Assembly: GCA_964617765.1 (NCBI GenBank)
Contig: CAZTZY010000014.1
Location: forward strand, 1 to 43,474
Direction of reading: 5' to 3'
Length of the DNA stretch: 43,474 bases
From: CAZTZY01 sp964617765
GTDB lineage: Bacteria; Pseudomonadota; Gammaproteobacteria; Pseudomonadales; DT-91
Part shown: positions 1 to 9,004 of the stretch, piece after piece
How positions within the stretch are numbered: the stretch's first letter is position 1
Layout: every line of letters begins with the position of its first letter
Program-made: the position numbers and the translations under genes
Notes under the pieces: model-generated
The model's input: the letters and a program-made list of their open reading frames with translations, nothing else
Database searches by the model: none
Told to the model about the DNA's origin: nothing

Positions 1-174
1 CGGTATGATGTTTAGTAAAACATGGTGCCCAGAGTTTTTTCAGATTGAATCATATATCACAGTAATATTTTGTTACCTATCAAAATAAATATGTCAGGCT
101 CTGTTACATTTTTTAAAACAAATATTATTTTTTCAGTAGTATTGATACCTCTAAAATCGAGTGAGGAATCTGTA

Positions 175-362
175 ATGACATCTAATGTTGGCAATGTGGA
201 TCGCGTGATAAGGGTAGTGGCAGGTTTGGTCATTATTGGAGTTGCTGTGTATTTCATTCATGGTGGGGTGCGGTAGGGCTGTCGCCGTTGTTAACTGCCG
301 TTATTCAATAGTGTCCAGCCTACGTGCCTTTCGGCATTTCATCCTGTAAAAAACAAGTATGA
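175..362 (+). pseudogene. Frameshifted DUF2892 (YgaP-like) small membrane protein
   Basis: The ATG at 175 follows a GAGGAA ribosome site (163-168) and opens with NVGNVDRVIRVVAGLVIIG, the conserved start of DUF2892 inner-membrane proteins. This frame stops at 274-276 after only 33 residues, about half the usual length. The rest of the domain is visible in another frame from 264: WWGAVGLSPLLTAVIQ, an in-frame TAG at 309-311, then CPAYVPFGISSCKK, ending at the TGA at 360-362. The CP-x-Y...GIS-C tail is typical of the family. One frameshift near 255-263 and one nonsense codon therefore break the gene. Family function is poorly known; some members are fused to rhodanese domains. A sequencing error could explain the frameshift but not also the stop. 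Confidence 0.75.
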
Positions 363-503
363 ATATATGGAAGTTGGTTGATCATTTTTAGTGAATGGCG
401 ACTGCATTGAGTTTGTAAATTACATTCAGTAAATACTATTTACCATCATTGCTGATCGGTAAAGATTATTAATGACGGGAATATTTAAAGCGCCTCTGAA
501 TCG

Positions 504-584
504 CCGTCATTTCAAGTGAAGCGAGAAATCCAGCTACTTGAATTGAAAAGATTCTTCTCGGAACCTGTCCTGAGCCTGTGAAGG
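504..584. repeat. Possible degenerate dispersed repeat
   Basis: The gap between the broken DUF2892 gene and the hydrolase stump holds GTCATTTCAAGTGAAGCGAG (506-525). About 30 bases later comes CCTGTCCTGAGCCTGTGAAGG (564-584). Both resemble short palindromic intergenic sequences that recur in many bacterial genomes, but here they are imperfect. No coding potential is seen in 363-602. The assignment rests on memory of similar motifs and cannot be tested within one window. Confidence 0.25.
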
Positions 585-602
585 TTTCCGCATAACAAAA
601 AG

Positions 603-857
603 GTGCTATTCAAATCTTCCCTGGTTTATAAGTTGAGAATAAAAGTGGATATTATTCATCGTCGGCTGTTTATTTCAGGTAGCCAAGATCCTGTATTACA
701 GATGGTGGGTGATGATGCGCTGGATATCATGCGTGGGAAGGTGAAGGATTTGCGTGATCTCATACTTATTCCTGATGCTGGTCATTTTGTACAACTCGAA
801 CAGGCAGATGAGTTTAATTATGCCGTTATCAACTTTCTTAAAATCCTAAATATTTAG
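603..857 (+). pseudogene. C-terminal remnant of an alpha/beta hydrolase
   Basis: From about residue 18 the translation matches the C-terminal part of alpha/beta-fold hydrolases of the epoxide-hydrolase type. The strand LFISGSQDPVL carries the acid residue, and IPDAGHFVQLEQADEFN carries the catalytic histidine, followed by a closing helix. The N-terminal two thirds, with the oxyanion loop, nucleophile elbow and cap domain, are missing. The first ~17 residues are not hydrolase-like, and there is no good ribosome site before 603. It reads as a truncated relic next to another broken gene, so a deletion or rearrangement probably passed through here. It is very unlikely to be an active enzyme. Confidence 0.7.
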
Positions 858-864
858 TGGAATC

Positions 865-1716
865 CTAACTATCTTCCCTTAGCGGTTTCAGACTTTTGTG
901 CAGCGCCTGCAAGTGCTGTGAGATATGCGGTCCAATACGTTGTGCTACACCCACTGCGATTAAATCTATTACTACAAGATGTGCTATTCGTGAGGAGAGG
1001 GGTGTGTATATCTCTACTTCCTCTTCAGCATCAATGTAAATCGGAATCTGGCTGGCTTTCGCCACGGGTGAGTCGGTAGGTGCCAGGGCAATGGTTTTAG
1101 CGCCGGCATTATTCGCCAGTTTTATCGCTTCAATCAAGGCTCTGGTTTTGCCAGATTGAGAGATTGCCACGACAACATCATTAGTGCTCAATGACATTGC
1201 TGACATCGTTTGTATATGTGGATCGGAATACGCTGAAGTGGATATTTGTAAGCGGAAAAATTTGTGCTGGGCATCTGCTGCTACGGCAGCGGATGCGCCA
1301 AAGCCATAGAATTCCACTCGTTTGGCCTGGGTGATAGCTTCAATTGCAGCCTCAATGGCATCGGGGTTAATGGCATCACGTACTTGAGTGAGCGTGGCCA
1401 GCGTAGCATCAAATACTTTTACCCCCAGATCAGCAACGGAATCGGTATCGGCAATAACAAAGGTTTCAAATTCTTTTTTGGTGGCGAGGTATTGTGCCAG
1501 TCGCAGTTTGAAATCCTGGAAGCCGGTGCAATCAATAGCTCGACAAAAACGCACCACGGTGGGCTCACTGACATCGGCAGCCGAAGCGAGATCAACAATC
1601 CGCATATGTATAACATCATTAAGATGGCTCAACACATATTCACATACCTTGCGTTCGGATTTGCGCAGCAGGTGACGAGCCTGATGGATATGTTGTAACA
1701 GCGTACTGTTGTTCAT
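865..1716 (-). CDS. hexR: HexR-type RpiR-family transcriptional regulator
   Basis: 283 residues, the usual length for HexR. An N-terminal RpiR helix-turn-helix (about residues 1-77; recognition region SEPTVVRFCRAIDCTGFQDF) precedes a SIS sugar-phosphate-binding domain (about 120-260, with GFGASAAVAADAQHKFFR and AISQSGKTRALIEA). HexR controls central carbon genes (zwf, edd, gap and others) and is released from DNA by the Entner-Doudoroff intermediate KDPG. The start at 1716 follows an AAAAGGG ribosome site. The gene is divergent from uvrD, and a HexR-like palindrome lies in the shared gap at 1771-1785, which suggests autoregulation. In pseudomonads hexR usually sits beside zwf; no glucose-catabolism gene is visible here. 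Confidence 0.88.
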   Translation of the reverse strand: MNNSTLLQHIHQARHLLRKSERKVCEYVLSHLNDVIHMRIVDLASAADVSEPTVVRFCRAIDCTGFQDFKLRLAQYLATKKEFETFVIADTDSVADLGVKVFDATLATLTQVRDAINPDAIEAAIEAITQAKRVEFYGFGASAAVAADAQHKFFRLQISTSAYSDPHIQTMSAMSLSTNDVVVAISQSGKTRALIEAIKLANNAGAKTIALAPTDSPVAKASQIPIYIDAEEEVEIYTPLSSRIAHLVVIDLIAVGVAQRIGPHISQHLQALHKSLKPLREDS

Positions 1717-1770
1717 GGATAGCCCTTTTGTTTGTATAGTCCTGCGCGTACTACAAGAATAGAAAAATTA

Positions 1771-1785
1771 TGTAGTTTTTTTACA
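1771..1785. promoter_or_regulatory. Candidate HexR operator
   Basis: TGTAGTTTTTTTACA is a 15-base palindrome with TGTAR/YTACA arms around an AT core. It matches the form of HexR sites known from gammaproteobacteria (TGTAAT-AAA-TTACA type). It lies 55 bases upstream of the hexR start and about 70 upstream of uvrD. A second arm CTACA at 1751-1755 pairs with TGTAG at 1771-1775. Autoregulation is the simplest reading; an effect on uvrD is possible but unsupported. Confidence 0.6.
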
Positions 1786-1833
1786 TTTTGCCAGAAAAAA
1801 ACCGGTTTTAGTAGCCGGAATAGCGGGATACTA

Positions 1834-1849
1834 CTGTACGAATATCCAT
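1834..1849 (+). promoter_or_regulatory. Weak LexA-like box before uvrD
   Basis: CTGTACGAATATCCAT keeps the left CTGT arm and an AT-rich centre but has CCAT in place of the right ACAG arm. E. coli uvrD is LexA-controlled through a box that itself has a degenerate right arm (CCAG). The position, just upstream of the uvrD start, would suit repression. The match is imperfect and could be chance. Confidence 0.3.
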
Positions 1850-1855
1850 GCTAGA

Positions 1856-4042
1856 ATGCCGCGCATGGATGTTTCTGAAATTCTCGACCTATTAAATGAT
1901 GCCCAGCGCGATGCGGTGGCTGCCCCCATTGGCAATATGCTGGTACTTGCCGGTGCTGGCAGTGGCAAGACACGTGTGCTGGTGCATCGTATCGCCTGGC
2001 TGACGGGTGTTGAGCATGTGTCACCGCACTCTATTATGGCGGTTACCTTCACCAATAAAGCCGCCAAGGAAATGCGCCATCGCATTGAGGATATGTTAGG
2101 TATTCCGACGCGGGGTTTATGGATTGGTACCTTCCATGGGTTGGCGCACCGTTTTTTAAAAGCGCATTGGCAGGAAGCAGGATTACCCCAAAATTTCCAG
2201 ATCCTCGACAGCGATGACCAGTTGCGGTTTATCAAGCGCATTTTAAAAGAATTACAACTCGACGACACCCAGTTCCAGCCACGCCAGGTGCAGGGTTTTA
2301 TTAATGCCCAGAAAGATGAAGGGCGCAGGGCTGAACACCTTGATGCGCATGGCGATTATTTTTATCGCACGATGGTAAAAATTTATCATCAGTACCAGGA
2401 TGCCTGTACTCGCGGTGGTGTTATCGATTTTGCCGAGATTTTATTGCGCTCGCATGAATTGTGGTTGAAGAATCCGCCATTGTTACAGCACTACCAGCAG
2501 CGCTTCACGCATATTCTGGTCGATGAATTCCAGGATACTAACACTATCCAGTATGCGTGGTTGCGTGTGCTGGCCGGTGGCAGGTCACATCTCATGGCAG
2601 TGGGTGACGATGACCAATCCATTTATGGCTGGCGTGGCGCAAAAATAGAAAATATCCAGCGCTTCAGTCAGGATTTTGTCAATACGCTGATGATTCGCCT
2701 TGAGCAAAATTACCGATCGACCAGCACCATATTGCAAGCCGCCAATGCCGTGATTGCCAATAACCAGGGGCGTCTTGGCAAGGAGTTATGGACAGACGGT
2801 GAAAAGGGCGAGCCCATTGATTTGTATGCGGCATTCAACGAGCATGATGAGGCGCGTTATGTGGTCGATAAAATTTCCGATCTCTTGCGTGAGGGCGATT
2901 GGCGCAAGTCAGAAATAGCTATCCTGTATCGTTCCAACGCCCAATCGCGGGTGTTAGAAGAAATTTTGTTACGTTCAGGTATGCCCTATCGAATCTATGG
3001 CGGCCAGCGCTTTTATGATCGCCTCGAAATAAAACACGCCATGGCGTATTTGCGTTTGTTGGGTAATCGTAATGATGATGCAGCATTCGAGCGTGTAGTG
3101 AATACGCCAACACGCGGCATTGGTGATAAAACCATTGAAACCCTGCGTGAGTTTGCGCGCGACCACGGTTGCAGTATGTGGCAGGCTGTAAAGGGTGTTG
3201 AGCAACATCAGCTATTGCCCAATCGGGCTATGCAGTCTGTGGTTGCCTTTGCCGCATTGATTGACCAGCTCGAAGAAGCAGTGCTGGAGTTACCTTTGGA
3301 ACAGGTGGTAGAAAAAACCATTGAGCGTGCTGGCTTGATACCGTTTTTCCAGAAAGAAAAAGGTGAAATTGGTCAGGCGCGTATAGAAAACCTTGAAGAA
3401 CTGGTGAATGCAGCCCAGCAATTTATTGCCGAGAAAGACCAGGATAGTTCCGATTTACAGCAATTTCTCGATAGCGCTGCGCTGGATGCCGGTGAAGGCC
3501 AGGCTGATGAATTCGAAGACAGTATCCAGTTAATGACCTTGCACAGTGCCAAGGGCCTGGAGTTCCCCTTGGTCTTTATGGTAGGTGTGGAAGAAAACCT
3601 TTTCCCACATTCGATGAGTGCTGATGATCCGATGCGTCTCGAAGAAGAACGACGTTTGTGTTATGTCGGGGTTACGCGCGCCATGCAGCGCCTGTTTATC
3701 AGCTATGCGGAAACCCGCCGATTACATGGCAAGGATAGTTACAACAAGCCTTCACGGTTTATTCGTGAATTTCCTCAAGAGTTATTGCGTGAAGTGCGAT
3801 TAAAATCATCGATCAGCCGACCAGTCAGTCGGCCGGGCATGAACACTTTTGCTGTGCATAAGCAGGAAGCTGCCATGGAATTCGGATTCCGCCTCGGGCA
3901 GCGCGTGAGCCATGAAAAATTTGGGGAAGGCGTGGTGTTGCATTTTGAAGGCCAGGATGCAAGTGCGCGTGTCCAGGTGAATTTTGCGCAACATGGTAGC
4001 AAGTGGCTGGTATTGCAATATGCAAGGCTGCAAGCTATCTGA
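1856..4042 (+). CDS. uvrD: DNA helicase II (UvrD), superfamily 1A
   Basis: 728 residues, a normal UvrD length. This 3'-5' helicase removes UvrC and the incised strand in nucleotide excision repair, unwinds DNA in MutHLS mismatch repair, and clears RecA from stalled forks. Visible motifs include Walker A GAGSGKT (33-39), motif Ia VTFTNKAAKEM, motif II VDEFQDTN (222-229), motif III GDDDQSIYGWRGA, motif IV LEQNYRST, motif V LMTLHSAKGLEFP and motif VI YVGVTRAM. The C-terminal Tudor-like tail (FGEGVVLHFEGQ...WLVLQYARL) separates it from Rep, which lacks it. The alternative ATG at 1865 gives MDVSEILDLLNDAQRDAV, a more typical UvrD beginning; neither start has a clear ribosome site. It is divergent from hexR. 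Confidence 0.95.
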   Translation: MPRMDVSEILDLLNDAQRDAVAAPIGNMLVLAGAGSGKTRVLVHRIAWLTGVEHVSPHSIMAVTFTNKAAKEMRHRIEDMLGIPTRGLWIGTFHGLAHRFLKAHWQEAGLPQNFQILDSDDQLRFIKRILKELQLDDTQFQPRQVQGFINAQKDEGRRAEHLDAHGDYFYRTMVKIYHQYQDACTRGGVIDFAEILLRSHELWLKNPPLLQHYQQRFTHILVDEFQDTNTIQYAWLRVLAGGRSHLMAVGDDDQSIYGWRGAKIENIQRFSQDFVNTLMIRLEQNYRSTSTILQAANAVIANNQGRLGKELWTDGEKGEPIDLYAAFNEHDEARYVVDKISDLLREGDWRKSEIAILYRSNAQSRVLEEILLRSGMPYRIYGGQRFYDRLEIKHAMAYLRLLGNRNDDAAFERVVNTPTRGIGDKTIETLREFARDHGCSMWQAVKGVEQHQLLPNRAMQSVVAFAALIDQLEEAVLELPLEQVVEKTIERAGLIPFFQKEKGEIGQARIENLEELVNAAQQFIAEKDQDSSDLQQFLDSAALDAGEGQADEFEDSIQLMTLHSAKGLEFPLVFMVGVEENLFPHSMSADDPMRLEEERRLCYVGVTRAMQRLFISYAETRRLHGKDSYNKPSRFIREFPQELLREVRLKSSISRPVSRPGMNTFAVHKQEAAMEFGFRLGQRVSHEKFGEGVVLHFEGQDASARVQVNFAQHGSKWLVLQYARLQAI

Positions 4043-4170
4043 GTGTAGAACGCTTCAAGAAACGCTGGATAAAAACTGAATTTTTCAGGCGCAATTATCC
4101 GGTTTCACGTTGTTTCCCGATAAGATTATTTTGCCTTTCCTGTTTTAAATAATGTTGAATCTATAATTTT

Positions 4171-7100
4171 TTACGCTTCCTTGTTATGCTCGGCAGCCAG
4201 CAATAAATAGACACAAGGCAGTACATAAAGTGTGAACAGCGTGCCAATCAGCATGCCTGCCACCAGTATAATGCCAATACTATTACGTGCTTCAGCTCCG
4301 GCGCCGCTGACCAGAACGAGTGGGAAGTGCCCTAACACAGTTGCACCCGCTGTCATCAATACAGGTCTTAGCCGTGTTGAGGCAGCACCCTTGATGGCTT
4401 CATATTTGCTGAGGCCTTGCTCCTGTAGATGATTGGCAAACTCAACAATGAGGATACCATTTTTTGCTACCAGGCCTACCAGTGTGACAAAGCCGATTTG
4501 TGAATAGACGTTAATGGTTGTCCAGCCGAGAAAGGTAAATAGCATGGCACCGGAAAGTGCCAGGGGAACCGAACCCAGCAATACAACCAGCGGATCACGG
4601 AAACTGTTGAACTGTATGGCGAGCACCATGAAGACAAATACCAGGCCAACCATTAATACCCCAAACAGGGTGTTGCCTTCTTGTCGCAACTGGCGTGATT
4701 CACCGGCGTAATCAATACTGTAGTTTTTTGGCAGAATGGTTTTTGCTGCGTCTTCGAGTGCGGAGAGCGCCTGCTCCTTGGTAATCCCAGGATAAATACC
4801 GCCATAAATCCGGAAGGCATTTTTTTGCTGGAACTTGCTTAATACTCTGGGTGCAGCTTCTTTTTCCAGTGTGGCAATGGCCGAGACTTCCACCAACTCA
4901 CCTGCGGGGGTGCGAAGTTGTAGTTGCATCAGGCTTTCCGGATCAGCGCGGCCCTTGCCTTCCAGCATTGGAATCACCTGGTACGATTTACCCTCAAAAT
5001 CAAAACGATTGACATAATTGCCCGACAGCAATACGCCAAGCTGATTGCTGACGTTAGCTATGTCCATGCCCAGATCGGCTATGCGTGTTCTGTCGAGTAC
5101 CAGTCGCGCCTGGGGTAAATCTATCTTGAGATCGGTTTCTACAAACATGAATTTATTGGCGGCTTTGGCTGCTACCAGCAATTCATCGGCGTATTTTTTC
5201 ATTTGGGCCGGTGAGTCTGACGATTGCACCACAAACTCGACATCAAACCTGCCAGCAGTAGGTAGTGGCGGAAATAAAACCGGAAAGGCTTTTACACCAC
5301 TAATGGAACCAAGGCCGCGAAAGACATCAAACAGCATGTCTTTCACAGTTTTATCACGCTTGCTCAGGTCTTCAAACACCAGACCGCCAAATGCAGCGTT
5401 GGGCATATGAATCTGCCACATGAATTTTGTATGCGGGAATTCAAACAGTGTATCGACAACATCGTGCATATAACGCCCCATATAAGCCAGTGAGGCTTCA
5501 GGCGGTGCTTCAACAATAATACTGATGGAACCTTCATCTTCGATGGGTGCCAGTTCCTTTTGTGAAAACAGGTAAAAGGGTACAGCCAGCAAGGAGAAAA
5601 ATATCCCCATGACCAATATTTGTGGCAGCCATGCAAGGCTGGATTGCAATGATTTTAAATAACGAGCCTGGAGTTGTGTAAACCATAAATTTACGCGTAA
5701 GCTGAATTTACCTTCATGGCCGCCTTCGGCACAGGCATAAGCACTCATTATGGGAGATAACGTTAGGGCGACTACACCGGATATGAGCACGGCAATCACC
5801 AGGGTAAACGCAAATTCCTTGAACAATACGCCGGTAAGTCCTGATAAAAAACCGATCGGGGCATACACAGCTGCCAGCGTGATAGTCATGCCTACAATGG
5901 GTGCAAACAGTTGGCGTGAGCTGGCCAATGCGGCATCGATGCGGCTTTTACCTTCGCGCATATAACGCGCCACATTTTCGACTACAACAATCGCATCATC
6001 AACCACCAGGCCTACTGATAGCACAATGGCCAGTACAGTTAACAGGTTGAGTGAAAACCCCATCAGCATCATGCCGGCCACAGCGCCGAGCAAGGAAATG
6101 GGAATGGCTACCAGTGGTACTAATGCAGTACGAAATGAGCCCATCATGAGGACAACCACGAGACCCACAAGTAGTACAGTCTCTGCCAGGGTTTTGAATA
6201 TTTCCTTGAGGGCGCTGCGCATATATAACGTTACGTCATAGCCGATATGGATTTCCATGCCTTCCGGTAAAACAGGGTTCATTTCTTTGAGCATCACATA
6301 CAAGTCATCACCTATTGAGAGCTCATTAGCTCCCGGTAATGGCCATATAGAAATAAATACCACATCACGATGGGTCAGGCGGGCATTGACGTTGCCTTCT
6401 TCCTCGCCAAGTTCTACCCGTGCTACATCACGAATACGCACTTGCGCGCCGTTGTCTTCCCGAATGACCAGTTGTTCAAAATCGGCAATGCTACGCAAGG
6501 TGGTGTTGGTTAGCAGGTTGATACGTTGCTGGCTGTTTTCGCTGCGCCCAAGTGTGGCAATGACATTGTTTCTGTTGAGCGCCTGTTCGATATCGTTGGC
6601 ACTGACATTGAATGCGGCCATGCGTTGCGGATCCAGCCACAATCGCATAGCAGGTAATCGACCGCCTTCGAAGCCCACGCGTTGCACGCCATCAATCGAT
6701 GCCAGGCGCGGGTTAATATGATGTAACAGGTAATCCGTAACTTCCGAACGAGTCATGTTATTGCTGTCGACATTCAGGTAAAACGCGGCATGGCTGCGGT
6801 CAGCCCTCTGTATCTTGATGGAAGGGTCTTGTGCCCCGGCAGGCAATTCATAACGGATTTGTTGCAACCGTGCTGTGAGTTCAGCCAATGCCATCGTGCT
6901 ATTTTCATTCAGCTTTAGCCAGACGGTGACTGTGCTTAATCCGGGTAAGGTATTGGAATCGATATAATCAATGCCGGGAACGGTAGATGCAGCGCGCTCA
7001 ATGGGTTCTGTTATGAATCCCTGCACCATGTCAGCGGCGGCGCCAACATATGGCGTGGTAATAACCAGTGAGGAGCTTTCTATTTTTGGATATTGCAATA

Positions 7101-7221
7101 CCGGTAGTACCATGGCTGCGCGCAAGCCTATCAGCAACAAACCAATGGATATCACAATAGCGATGACTGGTCGTCTGACAAATACATCCATCAAGCGAAA
7201 GTTATCTCTCGGCGAACTCAT
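4171..7221 (-). CDS. RND multidrug efflux transporter, inner-membrane permease
   Basis: 1016 residues with the AcrB/MexB (HAE1) layout: an N-terminal RRPVIAIVISIGLLLIG membrane helix, two large periplasmic loops, and two sets of membrane helices. TM4 holds LSVGLVVDDAIVVVENV, whose paired aspartates carry protons in drug-exporting RND pumps. This sets it apart from heavy-metal and SecD/F-type relatives. In the second half GLVAKNGILIVEFANH contains the expected TM10 lysine. It overlaps the upstream adaptor gene by four bases (7218-7221), so the two are probably translationally coupled. No outer-membrane channel gene lies next to it, so it probably uses a TolC/OprM homologue coded elsewhere. The substrate cannot be inferred. 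Confidence 0.93.
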   Translation of the reverse strand: MSSPRDNFRLMDVFVRRPVIAIVISIGLLLIGLRAAMVLPVLQYPKIESSSLVITTPYVGAAADMVQGFITEPIERAASTVPGIDYIDSNTLPGLSTVTVWLKLNENSTMALAELTARLQQIRYELPAGAQDPSIKIQRADRSHAAFYLNVDSNNMTRSEVTDYLLHHINPRLASIDGVQRVGFEGGRLPAMRLWLDPQRMAAFNVSANDIEQALNRNNVIATLGRSENSQQRINLLTNTTLRSIADFEQLVIREDNGAQVRIRDVARVELGEEEGNVNARLTHRDVVFISIWPLPGANELSIGDDLYVMLKEMNPVLPEGMEIHIGYDVTLYMRSALKEIFKTLAETVLLVGLVVVLMMGSFRTALVPLVAIPISLLGAVAGMMLMGFSLNLLTVLAIVLSVGLVVDDAIVVVENVARYMREGKSRIDAALASSRQLFAPIVGMTITLAAVYAPIGFLSGLTGVLFKEFAFTLVIAVLISGVVALTLSPIMSAYACAEGGHEGKFSLRVNLWFTQLQARYLKSLQSSLAWLPQILVMGIFFSLLAVPFYLFSQKELAPIEDEGSISIIVEAPPEASLAYMGRYMHDVVDTLFEFPHTKFMWQIHMPNAAFGGLVFEDLSKRDKTVKDMLFDVFRGLGSISGVKAFPVLFPPLPTAGRFDVEFVVQSSDSPAQMKKYADELLVAAKAANKFMFVETDLKIDLPQARLVLDRTRIADLGMDIANVSNQLGVLLSGNYVNRFDFEGKSYQVIPMLEGKGRADPESLMQLQLRTPAGELVEVSAIATLEKEAAPRVLSKFQQKNAFRIYGGIYPGITKEQALSALEDAAKTILPKNYSIDYAGESRQLRQEGNTLFGVLMVGLVFVFMVLAIQFNSFRDPLVVLLGSVPLALSGAMLFTFLGWTTINVYSQIGFVTLVGLVAKNGILIVEFANHLQEQGLSKYEAIKGAASTRLRPVLMTAGATVLGHFPLVLVSGAGAEARNSIGIILVAGMLIGTLFTLYVLPCVYLLLAAEHNKEA

Positions 7222-8348
7222 GGTACATTACCGTTTTCAGCAGTTATGCCGGGTTTCATATTAACCAGCATGCCTTCCCTTAATTTATAGGAGCCATTGA
7301 CGGCAACGGTTTCGCCTGCATTCAGTCCATCAAGAATCACTACCTGTTGTGAAAACTCGGTACCGACAATGACATTGCGCTTGTGCGCACGCAAAGCAGA
7401 TTGTGTTGTGCTTGCCTGGGCTTTTGAGTTGCTGGCAGCTTCGATGATATAGACAAACTTGCCGGTTGAGTCATACCTTACGGCCATGGCTGGCACGATA
7501 ATGGCAGGCACTGGGGGTGGATTGGTAATGCTGACATTTACGGCAAGCCCGGGACTTAACAGTTTATCCTTGTTAGTTACTACAGCGCGAAATTGCCGGT
7601 TACGCGATGTAGTAGATATAACGGTATCCCTGGCGATAATTTTCCCACGCAATGGCTCGGTTAATATACCTTGTGCTGTCAGCAGCACTTCGGTACCCAC
7701 GGGGATGTTTGCCTGTTGCTGTGGCAGGTAAAAATCAACCCAGATGTTATTGCCATTGCCAGTCAGGTTAGTGAAAGGGGTATTAGCCGATAAAAACTGA
7801 CCCACTTCCAGTTGGTGTAATCCTGCAAAGGCTGCAAACGGAGCAGTAATGGTTTTTTTACTGATTCTGGCTTTCAAGGCCTGTACGTTAGCATTGGCAA
7901 TCGTGTTTTCAGCTACAGCCTGGTCATATTGATCTTTGCTGGAAGCATTGGTTTTTAACAGCTCCCGAATACGTTGCAAGGATAGCCGGCTGAGTTCAGC
8001 TTGTGCTTGCGCTGCCTGGAGTTGAGCGTGTTCTTCGCTGGTATCCAGTTGTAACAAAAGCTGGCCTTTTCTTATCCTTTCGCCCGAGGCAAAACCCAAA
8101 GCAGTGATCTTGCCTTCAATTTCGTTTCGCAATAAAAGACTTTGTACTGCCACCAATTCTCCCGGGGCTGACAGGGTTTGCGGATAAGTTTTGGCTTCGG
8201 CCTTGATCCATTCCACGGTTTCCGATGGTTCGGGAAAAGATTTGCCAAAGGCGATGGCGGCGCGAATTTGCAGGGTCTTGAAAGCGGCCAGTGCGATAAA
8301 CAGGCCAAGGCATACAGCTATAACGATGGTCCAGCGACGAGTAGACAT
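7218..8348 (-). CDS. RND efflux periplasmic adaptor (membrane fusion protein)
   Basis: 376 residues. One N-terminal membrane anchor (about 7-23) is followed by a lipoyl half-domain (EGKITALGFASGERIRKGQLLLQLDTS), an alpha-helical hairpin (about 105-160), a second lipoyl half and beta-barrel domain (FLSANTPFTNLTGNGNNIWV) and a membrane-proximal domain. This is the HlyD_D23/AcrA-type adaptor layout; it links the permease to an outer-membrane channel. The start follows an AAGGGAG ribosome site six bases away. It lacks a lipobox, so it is anchored by its membrane helix rather than lipidated. It is the first gene of a two-gene operon with the RND permease. Confidence 0.92.
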   Translation of the reverse strand: MSTRRWTIVIAVCLGLFIALAAFKTLQIRAAIAFGKSFPEPSETVEWIKAEAKTYPQTLSAPGELVAVQSLLLRNEIEGKITALGFASGERIRKGQLLLQLDTSEEHAQLQAAQAQAELSRLSLQRIRELLKTNASSKDQYDQAVAENTIANANVQALKARISKKTITAPFAAFAGLHQLEVGQFLSANTPFTNLTGNGNNIWVDFYLPQQQANIPVGTEVLLTAQGILTEPLRGKIIARDTVISTTSRNRQFRAVVTNKDKLLSPGLAVNVSITNPPPVPAIIVPAMAVRYDSTGKFVYIIEAASNSKAQASTTQSALRAHKRNVIVGTEFSQQVVILDGLNAGETVAVNGSYKLREGMLVNMKPGITAENGNVP

Positions 8349-8561
8349 GGTTCGCTCCCTTTTGGTTGGAGATTGTAGCGGTTAAAAAAACAATATACAT
8401 TTACACATTGCGCCAGGATGCCTGATGCTGTTTCAATTTAAGGCGTTGGAAAAAAGTGAGTGCAGGAGAGACTGGCAGAATTTCCTGAATCAGTTATTAA
8501 CAGCCGCTCATTCATCAAGAGAATATTCAAGGGTTATTTCATCGTAGTCATATAAATATCG

Positions 8562-8954
8562 TTAGCTAATCGATCTTGTGCGGCCATCCTTGTCCAGGGC
8601 AACAAAAACAAAAATCCCTTCTGTGACTTTTTGTGCTGCAGATTCGCCGAGGATTTCCATCCAGACCTCCACTTGCACCTGAATAGAGCTGCGGCCGATA
8701 TTCAGTATTTGTGTATAACAGCTGACGACAGAGCCCACCTTTACCGGAATCATAAAGCTCATTCTATCAATGGCCACGGTAGTAACCCTGCCTTTAGCGA
8801 TGCGAGCGGCCGCAATTCCTGCAGCAATGTCCATTTGTGAAACGAGCCAGCCACCAAAAATATCGCCAGAGGCATTGGTATCTTTTGGCATAGGGACAGT
8901 CTGTAAAGCCAGTTCGCCTGAAGGTGTTGGTGTGGTGTCGAGTTGTGTAATCAT
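8562..8954 (-). CDS. yciA: YciA-like acyl-CoA thioesterase
   Basis: 130 residues, single hotdog-fold domain. The signature DTNASGDIFGGWLVSQMD (about 25-42) is the active-site segment of YciA/BACH acyl-CoA hydrolases, and VAIDRMSFMIPVKVGSVVSC is the second conserved strand pair. These cytosolic enzymes hydrolyse short to long acyl-CoAs and are thought to restrain CoA-ester pools. The last residues are polar and not conserved. The gene is downstream of slmA on the same strand with a 50-base gap, so it may be at the end of that transcript; its own ribosome site is poor. Confidence 0.9.
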   Translation of the reverse strand: MITQLDTTPTPSGELALQTVPMPKDTNASGDIFGGWLVSQMDIAAGIAAARIAKGRVTTVAIDRMSFMIPVKVGSVVSCYTQILNIGRSSIQVQVEVWMEILGESAAQKVTEGIFVFVALDKDGRTRSIS

Positions 8955-9004
8955 AATGCGTATTCTATGTAGTTATTGATGAGGCATACCGCTTATTGTT
9001 TTTG

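Noticed and set aside
70..174. Upstream extension of the small DUF2892 reading frame
   Set aside because: Residues before the ATG at 175 do not look like the family, and GAGGAA sits just before 175.
1264..1698. Open frame antisense to hexR
   Set aside because: Overlaps the HexR helix-turn-helix and SIS domains completely; no domain of its own.
6257..6721. 154-codon open frame antisense to the RND permease
   Set aside because: Serine/arginine-rich low-complexity translation typical of an antisense shadow.
8398..8411. CATTTACACATTGC, the same 14 bases as the tip of the palindrome at 13192-13205
   Set aside because: The flanks share nothing with the palindrome and do not pair, so it is most likely chance.
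8349..8561. Possible small gene or RNA between the RND operon and yciA
   Set aside because: No open frame with a ribosome site and no clear hairpin-T-run; only AT-rich promoter-like sequence.
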